NCBI GenBank assembly: GCA_963814745.1 | Contig: CAWFEA010000018.1 | Location: 22,546-86,545 of the forward strand | Source: CAWBRT01 sp963814745 | GTDB lineage: Bacteria; Acidobacteriota; Terriglobia; Terriglobales; Acidobacteriaceae | DNA: 64,000 nt | Direction: 5' to 3' | In this document: piece by piece, positions 62,221-64,000 of the stretch | Position numbering within the stretch: the first letter of the stretch is position 1 | How the letters are laid out: each line of letters starts with the position of its first letter | Position numbers and translations under genes: made by a program | The notes under the pieces: generated by a model | What the model was told of the DNA's origin: nothing | Database searches by the model: none | What the model saw: the letters and a program-made list of their open reading frames with translations, nothing else

Positions 62221-62504
62221 TTGACACTCTCCTCGACGCGGATTTGCTTGATGAGCGCAAGGATCTCCGTTTTGTTAGGAAACGAAAGCGCTTCCGGACC
62301 GCAGGTCTTCGAGCAGGCGCGGCAAAACACGACGCAGTTGTTCGGATTGGCCACCACCAGCTTGCGGTCGCCCTCCCGCCGTTCAAAAACGCGATGCGGG
62401 CAGAAGGTATCGCACTCCATGCAGAAGTTGCATTTCTCGTAGTCGATCGTCGGAAACCACGGGATTTTGTCTCGCGACACTCCCATGAAAGTTGGGTCAG
62501 ACAT
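62217..62504 (-). CDS. 2[4Fe-4S] ferredoxin-like protein
   Basis: 95 residues, intact. YEKCNFCMECDTFCPHRVF gives CxxCxxCxxxCP; VVANPNNCVVFCRACSKTCG gives a second C-x3-C-x2-C-x3-C set, so two [4Fe-4S] clusters are expected. The start MSDPTFMGVSRDKIPWFPTI overlaps the end of the HdrA-like gene, and its stop overlaps the next start. It should carry electrons between the HdrA-like and thiol/lipoyl proteins of the operon; the partner is inferred. Confidence 0.85.
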   Translation of the reverse strand: MSDPTFMGVSRDKIPWFPTIDYEKCNFCMECDTFCPHRVFERREGDRKLVVANPNNCVVFCRACSKTCGPEALSFPNKTEILALIKQIRVEESVK

Positions 62505-62874
62505 CTTCTTTCACCCCCATTTCGCGGAGCGCTGAAGCAACCTTCTCGATGGCCTCGTCGGTTGTCATGTCGCGAATATCCAGCGGGGTCATAGTCCTGC
62601 TTTACATCCATTCCCTTTTCGGCGAAGGCATCCCTGAACATCTTGTATTGCATGTTGGGCGCACAGGCCGCGATGACCAGTGGCCGTTTCGCCTGCAGAA
62701 AGTCCGCCAGGAAGCGGTCGCCATCCTGCTCGCACAACTGCGGATGAATCACGCCGAATTCGACCGGCAGTTCGACGCGCGCCCGATTGATGAAATCCCA
62801 GATATCCATCTTCTCGAAGCCCGGACACTTGCCGGTGCAGACACACATCACTAGACCGGGACGTTCGTGGCCAT
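62497..62874 (-). CDS. HdrA-like N-terminal-domain protein, two compensating frameshifts
   Basis: About 125 codons. ATG at 62874 directly after the thioredoxin-like stop: MATNVPV, then (after a missing base near 62855) VMCVCTGKCPGFEKMDIWDF, FGVIHPQLCEQDGDRFLADF, PLVIAACAPNMQYKMFRDAF, and after a second shift near 62590 LDIRDMTTDEAIEKV-ASALREMGVKEDV, stopping inside the ferredoxin start region. HxxLC and ACxPxMQxKxFRxA are features of the N-terminal domain of heterodisulfide reductase subunit A and relatives. No FAD domain is present. Probably a small Fe-S/thiol redox protein; no function proven. Confidence 0.55.
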
Positions 62875-63121
62875 TTAATTGCCTCCGGTTTCCTGGAGCA
62901 TCGTCTTGATCTCCTCAGAGGACGGTAGGCGGCCCGCGGCCTTGACTTTCCCGTCAATCACCAGACCGGGGGTCATCAGAATCCGGAACTTCATAATCTC
63001 CTGAATTTCGGTAACTTTTTCGATCTCCAGCCTGGAGACCAAGTTCCTGAACGGCTTTCTCTGCGTTTGCCGTCAGCGTCTTGCATTTGCTACAGCCCGT
63101 GCCCAATATCTGAATTTTCAT
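62875..63121 (-). CDS. thioredoxin-family CxxC protein, frameshifted
   Basis: Start MKIQILGTGCSKCKTLTANA at 63121; active-site CSKC. The span is 82 codons plus one base. Deleting one G (near 63032) gives ELGLQAEIEKVTEIQEIMKF, MTPGLVIDGKVKAAGRLPSS and EEIKTMLQETGGN, a complete ~81-residue thioredoxin-like fold with cis-Pro (TPGLVIDG), as in the small proteins found next to ArsP-like permeases. Likely a cytoplasmic dithiol reductase for a metal(loid) or thiol substrate (inference). Confidence 0.75.
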
Positions 63122-63205
63122 TGCGCCTCCCTTTGCTTTCCTGGGTTGGCTGTATAGCCCATTGCAGTTCCTGCATGCGGAGCCGAAAACTGTGATTTCG
63201 ACGTT

Positions 63206-63497
63206 CTACCTCGATCTTTCCTTGAGTACCTGCGTGGCGCAGGTAAGAAAGTTGCAGACACACGGCGTCAGGAGCCGGTAATACACAAGTTCCCTCCCGA
63301 CGGTCCTCGACAATTCCGTGGGCGCGAAGCAGGGCGAGATGTTTCGACACGGTAGAAGCATCGCTTCCCACCAGCTCGACGAGTTCTCCCACCGTGCTCT
63401 CCCCGCGGCTGAGGCGGTCCACAATCCTCAGCCGGGATTCGTTGGCCAGTGCTTTCAGCACCTTGGCCTGCTTCTTGAAAACATCACAATTCGTCAT
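63206..63497 (-). CDS. ArsR family metal(loid)-sensing repressor, frameshifted
   Basis: Start MTNCDVFKKQAKVLKALANE at 63497; winged helix with SRLRIVDRLSRGESTVGELV and ASTVSKHLALLRAHGIVEDR. After RREG an extra base near 63298 is needed to continue ELVYYRLLTPCVCNFLTCAT QVLKERSR, ending at 63206 (97 codons plus one base). The N-terminal Cys4 and the C-terminal C-x-C-x4-C suggest thiol coordination of As/Sb-like ligands. It lies between the permease and the thioredoxin-like gene; autoregulation of this operon is expected. Confidence 0.75.
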
Positions 63498-63586
63498 ATA
63501 AGATATGGTAATGTGGCCATTTGGCCAAGTCAACAATACTCGCACATGCAATATGTGCGGGCGGATAACCCCGTCCGACTGGCTCC

Positions 63587-64000
63587 TCACATAATGAAAT
63601 TGAACACGTAACCGACTACCAGGATACCCGACCGCCACCACGCCGACGAAGACGGCGATCAACTGCGGCCGAAGCACTTTGCGCAGGATGATCGTCTCGG
63701 GAAGCGAGAGCCCAATCACCGACATCATGAACGCTAAGACAGTGCCAAGAGCGGCGCCCTTGGCGAGCAACACCTGCACGCATCGGGATGATCCCCGCCG
63801 CATTCGAATACAAAGGCACGCCAACGGCGACAGCGAGCGGCACCGACCACCAGACGTTCTTGCCCATAATGGACGCCATGAAGTTCTCTGGTACGTATCC
63901 GTGAATGCCCGCGCCGACAGCGATGCCGAGAAGAACATACGGCCATACTTTCCCAACAATGTCGCGCACGGATTCTGTTGCCTGGCGGATCCGTTCCGGC
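63587..64000 (-). CDS. ArsP-like permease (5' end outside window), frameshifted
   Basis: The frame comes in from beyond 64000 (RIRQATESVRDIVGKVWPYV). Segments: LLGIAVGAGIHGYVPENFM, VWWSVPLAVAVGVPLYSNAA-GIIP, then after a shift near 63785 VQVLLAKGAALGTVLAFMMS-VIGLSLPE, LRPQLIAVFVGVVAV, and after a shift in GGG near 63625 ILVVGYVFNFIM (stop 63587). PLYSNAAGIIP-x-VQ-LL-KG and LSLPE are signatures of the predicted-permease family (PF03773) that includes ArsP. Efflux of a metal(loid) or organoarsenical is a family-based guess. Confidence 0.75.

Overview
The window looks like a chromosomal piece of a high-GC Acidobacteriota (Terriglobia-like) genome, probably metagenome-assembled. The taxonomic inference rests on gene content only: an Oar-like TonB-dependent receptor with an N-terminal carboxypeptidase-regulatory domain, a DUF5666-type protein beside it, a pro-kumamolisin (S53) protease with Ig-like repeats, a UpxY/NusG-type antiterminator heading a polysaccharide operon, and large secreted proteins with a YadA-like repeat core and an acidobacterial-style FKIDHPLDPANKYLYH tail. 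No rRNA is present; one tRNA-Leu(UAA) is.

Layout. 1-2.3 kb: 3' part of an ABC-F ATPase and two small ORFs. 2.3-2.8 kb: palindromic intergenic repeats. 2.8-7.1 kb: receptor plus DUF5666-like protein (minus strand). 7.4-13.3 kb: membrane glycosyltransferases, a polyprenol-phosphate GT2, a frameshifted membrane protein and a DUF2252 protein. 13.5-19.5 kb: a c-di-GMP neighbourhood (zinc-ribbon protein, REC-GGDEF cyclase, triple-PilZ protein, metallophosphoesterase, GAF-HD-GYP phosphodiesterase). 19.6 kb: a 120-bp MITE-like element. 20.2-23.8 kb: secreted S53 peptidase.

23.9-58.9 kb is the accessory core. Two very large paralogous exported proteins lie in opposite orientation at 23.9-28.0 kb and 54.8-58.9 kb. 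Their first ~1.25 kb and the leaders before them are near-identical inverted copies. Between them sits a ~23 kb exopolysaccharide/capsule operon, all on the minus strand: UpxY antiterminator, TetR regulator, multi-SLBB export protein, GDP-mannose 3,5-epimerase-like enzyme, Wzz, Wzy, Wzx, glycosyltransferases, WecB, WecG/TagA, initiating sugar transferase, FkbM methyltransferase and three alkaline-phosphatase-superfamily enzymes. A second MITE-like element and tRNA-Leu with an adjacent integrase/excisionase module separate the operon from the right-hand paralog.

59-64 kb: a tightly packed, translationally coupled minus-strand operon that enters from beyond the window: ArsP-like permease, ArsR regulator, CxxC thioredoxin-like protein, HdrA-like domain, 2[4Fe-4S] ferredoxin, a DGC (putative zinc-binding) domain apparently fused to a lipoyl/GcvH-like domain, and two further DGC proteins. 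Almost every gene there carries single-base frameshifts, while protein-level conservation and stop/start overlaps are kept. This is the best candidate for an undescribed system; the frameshifts need read-level verification.

Interpretation: the EPS operon would make, modify and export a surface polysaccharide. The c-di-GMP genes could control the switch to such a matrix, and the flanking giant secreted proteins could be surface fibres. Several genes (Wzx, Wzz, sulfatase-like, both giant proteins) are interrupted, so either the surface locus is decaying or the assembly carries indel errors.
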